Assembly: GCA_964406775.1 (NCBI GenBank)
Contig: CAYOSW010000027.1
Coordinates: 1-14,230 of the forward strand
DNA: 14,230 nt
DNA from: JACPKO01 sp964406775
Lineage (GTDB): Bacteria > Patescibacteriota > Microgenomatia > Daviesbacterales > UBA10151
Direction of reading: 5' to 3'
Notes under the pieces: generated by a model
The model's database searches: none
Told to the model about the DNA's origin: nothing
The model's input: the letters and a program-made list of their open reading frames with translations, nothing else
Shown here: in pieces, positions 12,629 through 14,230 of the stretch
How the letters are laid out: each line of letters begins with the position of its first letter
How positions within the stretch are numbered: the first letter of the stretch is position 1
Made by a program: the position numbers and the translations under genes

Positions 12629-13357
12629 ATGGCCACTGCCCGTTTTAAAAAGATCTTTCTAATCAGGTTTCTGGTTTATTTTTCGATCATAACCGGTATG
12701 GTTATGACTTTTGCCCAGTTCGGTCCGGTTATTGCAGTTGAGTTTAACTACAGGATTGACCAGCTTACAGGCAAGAAACATAAGCTTGCTGAAACGGTAA
12801 TTACCTCAAAAGGTCAGGTTCAGTTTCAGACCGATGGCTTCGGAAAAACATCAGCGGGGGAATCTTCAGGCGGACAGGGATTTTCCGAGATATCAGGAAA
12901 CGAAAGTCTGATTAAGCCTGTCTCGACTGAGTACGGGCTTGTAATTGAACGTATTAACGCCAACGCAAAAATCATCGCAGATATAGATCCGGGGAACGAA
13001 AAGCGATACGGAGCCGCTTTAAGAGAGGGTATCGCTGCGGCTAAAGGTTCAACAAATCCCGGGGAAGACGGCAATCTTTTTCTTTTTTCCCACTCAACCG
13101 ACGCGCCCTGGAACATCATCCGCTATAATGCTATTTTCTACTTACTCCGGGAGATGGCTCCGGGAGACCGTATAATTGTTTTTTATCAGAACAGGAGGTT
13201 TGATTACATTGTTTTTGATAAGACTACGACCAAGCCCTCTGACCTCACATTTTTAACAAACAGATATGACAAACCTGTCCTGACTCTGCAGACTTGTGAC
13301 CCTCCGGGAACGTTATTGAACAGATTAATAGTTAGAGCGAAGCTGGCAGGTTCTTAG
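12629..13357 (+). CDS. Sortase family transpeptidase
   Basis: Sortases cleave a C-terminal sorting motif in exported proteins and join them to the envelope or to each other. The 242-residue protein has an N-terminal membrane anchor at about 9-36 and a Gly/Ser-rich linker (70-90). The sortase domain at about 100-238 has catalytic His155 in NLFLFSHS, the TLxTC motif TLQTC with Cys223, and downstream Arg residues (Arg232 in NRLIVRAK, or Arg236). The PGEDGNLFLFSHS context and the spacing fit a compact sortase of the D/E kind; the class is not certain. No LPxTG-like substrate is visible in the complete genes here, so its targets are elsewhere. A palindromic repeat follows its stop almost directly. 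Confidence 0.9.
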   Translation: MATARFKKIFLIRFLVYFSIITGMVMTFAQFGPVIAVEFNYRIDQLTGKKHKLAETVITSKGQVQFQTDGFGKTSAGESSGGQGFSEISGNESLIKPVSTEYGLVIERINANAKIIADIDPGNEKRYGAALREGIAAAKGSTNPGEDGNLFLFSHSTDAPWNIIRYNAIFYLLREMAPGDRIIVFYQNRRFDYIVFDKTTTKPSDLTFLTNRYDKPVLTLQTCDPPGTLLNRLIVRAKLAGS

Positions 13358-13360
13358 GGT

Positions 13361-13484
13361 CCTGTCAGCTCACAGCCCCAAAAATGGCTTCGCTCGCAAG
13401 CTCGTTCAGGCATTTTTTGGGCCTATTGGGAGTCCACCGGACTCCCGTTCGCACTGAGTGCAGAACCCCCGTTCGCCGCCACCC
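13361..13484. repeat. Palindromic intergenic repeat, copy 2, with extra hairpins
   Basis: Bases 13361-13403 match copy 1 (5935-5977) at 42 of 43 positions. The copies share CAGGCATTTTTTGGG and the end piece TTCGCCGCCACCC (13472-13484). Copy 2 carries about 45 extra bases before the end piece. These include a perfect 8-bp hairpin, GGGAGTCC-ACC-GGACTCCC (13428-13446), and an 11-base palindrome, GCACTGAGTGC (13451-13461). It begins 3 nt after the sortase stop. Confidence 0.85.
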
Positions 13485-13494
13485 TTGATAACTG

Positions 13495-13521
13495 TTAACT
13501 TTTCATTAAGTATTCTATAAT
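13495..13521 (+). promoter_or_regulatory. Promoter of the PEGA protein gene
   Basis: TTAACT (13495-13500) and TATAAT (13516-13521) have a 15-nt spacer. The -10 ends 9 nt before the GTG at 13531, leaving a leader of about 2-3 nt. No Shine-Dalgarno is seen. Confidence 0.45.
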
Positions 13522-13530
13522 TAACTTGAA

Positions 13531-14230
13531 GTGCATAAACATTTTTGGCTGACCATATTTTCGATAGTGGTTATCTCGGGGATCGCCGGGGCGGCGATAT
13601 TCCTGGCTAAGGGATACCGATATCAGGCTGACACGGGCACCTTCTCAGGAACGGGGATAATCTCCGTTTCCTCAATCCCTGATCAGGCTTCCGTATATCT
13701 TGACGGGCATTTAACAACTGCAACCGACGACAACATTACCTCACTTCCTCCTAAAAACTATAAAGTCAGAATCGTAAAAGAAGGGTACATTCCCTGGGAG
13801 AAAGATATAGAGGTAAATCAGGGCTTAGTATCCGAAATTAAGGCAACTCTCTTCCGTTCAATACCGACAATCTATCCGGTTACTTACTCAGGTGTCGATT
13901 ATGCACTCTTATCTCCGGATAATCTGAAGCTGATGTACATAATACCTAACGGACTTGAGGGTGGGCTCGCAGCTGAGCGTAAATCTGGTATTTGGGTTTG
14001 GGTTATGGCAAATCAAAGCGGTCTAGGATTGGGAGGAGGGGAGGTTCAGAGACAAATCATCCAGTCAAACGGTGTTGATTATTCGGGTGCGAAATTCCGC
14101 TGGTCACCCGATTCAACTCAGATTTTTGCCGAACTACCGGATAGAAAATTGCTTTTAGACATAAATAGGCTTAACGATGTGCCAAGGGATATTACCGCAA
14201 ATTATCAGGCCACGCTTAAGGCCTGGGACG
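13531..14230 (+). CDS. PEGA-domain and beta-propeller-like surface protein (partial)
   Basis: The frame is open from GTG 13531 through the right edge, giving 233 codons. A membrane segment lies at about 6-26 (WLTIFSIVVISGIAGAAIFL). A PEGA domain follows at about 43-108: SVSSIPDQASVYLDGHLT, then PPKNYKVRIVKEGYIPWE. This small beta domain is common in bacterial surface proteins. After it LLSPDNLKLMYIIP (about 126-139) and FRWSPDSTQIFAEL (about 189-202) resemble blades of a TolB-type beta-propeller. The protein is therefore probably a membrane-anchored extracellular sensor or binding protein; the ligand is unknown. The start codon is chosen because a -10 ends 9 nt upstream and the membrane segment follows directly. 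Confidence 0.85.
   Translation, partial: MHKHFWLTIFSIVVISGIAGAAIFLAKGYRYQADTGTFSGTGIISVSSIPDQASVYLDGHLTTATDDNITSLPPKNYKVRIVKEGYIPWEKDIEVNQGLVSEIKATLFRSIPTIYPVTYSGVDYALLSPDNLKLMYIIPNGLEGGLAAERKSGIWVWVMANQSGLGLGGGEVQRQIIQSNGVDYSGAKFRWSPDSTQIFAELPDRKLLLDINRLNDVPRDITANYQATLKAWD

Noticed and set aside
1..14230. CRISPR array or insertion sequence
   Set aside because: No regularly spaced repeats, no cas genes and no transposase frame were found; the repeats present are short and palindromic.

Overview
The window looks like chromosome of a small-genome bacterium of the Patescibacteria / Candidate Phyla Radiation, most likely Microgenomates-like. This is an inference from gene content and style, not a database result. 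The supporting signs are a minimal ComEC with no metallo-beta-lactamase domain, an insertion-bearing Ndk, a PEGA-domain surface protein, an orphan sortase, a membrane-tethered protein with two MerR-type DNA-binding domains, and almost no Shine-Dalgarno sequences. TGA acts as a stop codon, so the code is the ordinary bacterial one.

Layout. Positions 1-826 (minus strand, running off the left edge) encode a double-MerR, single-pass membrane protein, with a repeat-rich region just upstream of its start. About 690 bases without a convincing gene follow. Then come leuS (1514-3934), a SprT-like zinc metalloprotease (4225-4680) followed by a decayed duplicate of its own 3' end, a four-helix membrane protein (4856-5260), comEA (5295-5903), a palindromic repeat, comEC (6075-7094), argS (7102-8853), an AT-rich inverted-repeat cluster, a membrane-anchored calcineurin-type phosphoesterase (8963-9976), ndk (10042-10542), a membrane-anchored cohesin-like protein (10599-11426) and an unrecognised 208-residue protein (11468-12094). 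Next is an RNA island: tRNA-Pro(CGG) on the minus strand with partial copies of its 3' end, then tRNA-Arg(CCU) on the plus strand. The right end holds a sortase (12629-13357), a second copy of the palindromic repeat, and a PEGA/beta-propeller-like protein cut by the window edge.

Function. leuS, argS, the tRNAs and ndk are housekeeping genes for translation and nucleotide supply. comEA and comEC are the DNA-binding and channel parts of natural DNA uptake. The cohesin-like, sortase, PEGA, phosphoesterase and MerR-membrane proteins are envelope-associated. Genes are nearly all codirectional, but most have their own promoter rather than sharing an operon.

Two things stand out. First, tRNA-Arg(CCU) sits inside a larger tRNA-like cloverleaf: matching acceptor, D-arm and T-arm halves of a second tRNA-like RNA flank it, and it occupies the anticodon-arm position. 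Second, six start codons lie exactly 6 nt after a -10-like hexamer (ndk 5 nt), which predicts mainly leaderless mRNAs; the one gene with a clear GGAGG (comEA) has a promoter that predicts a real leader.
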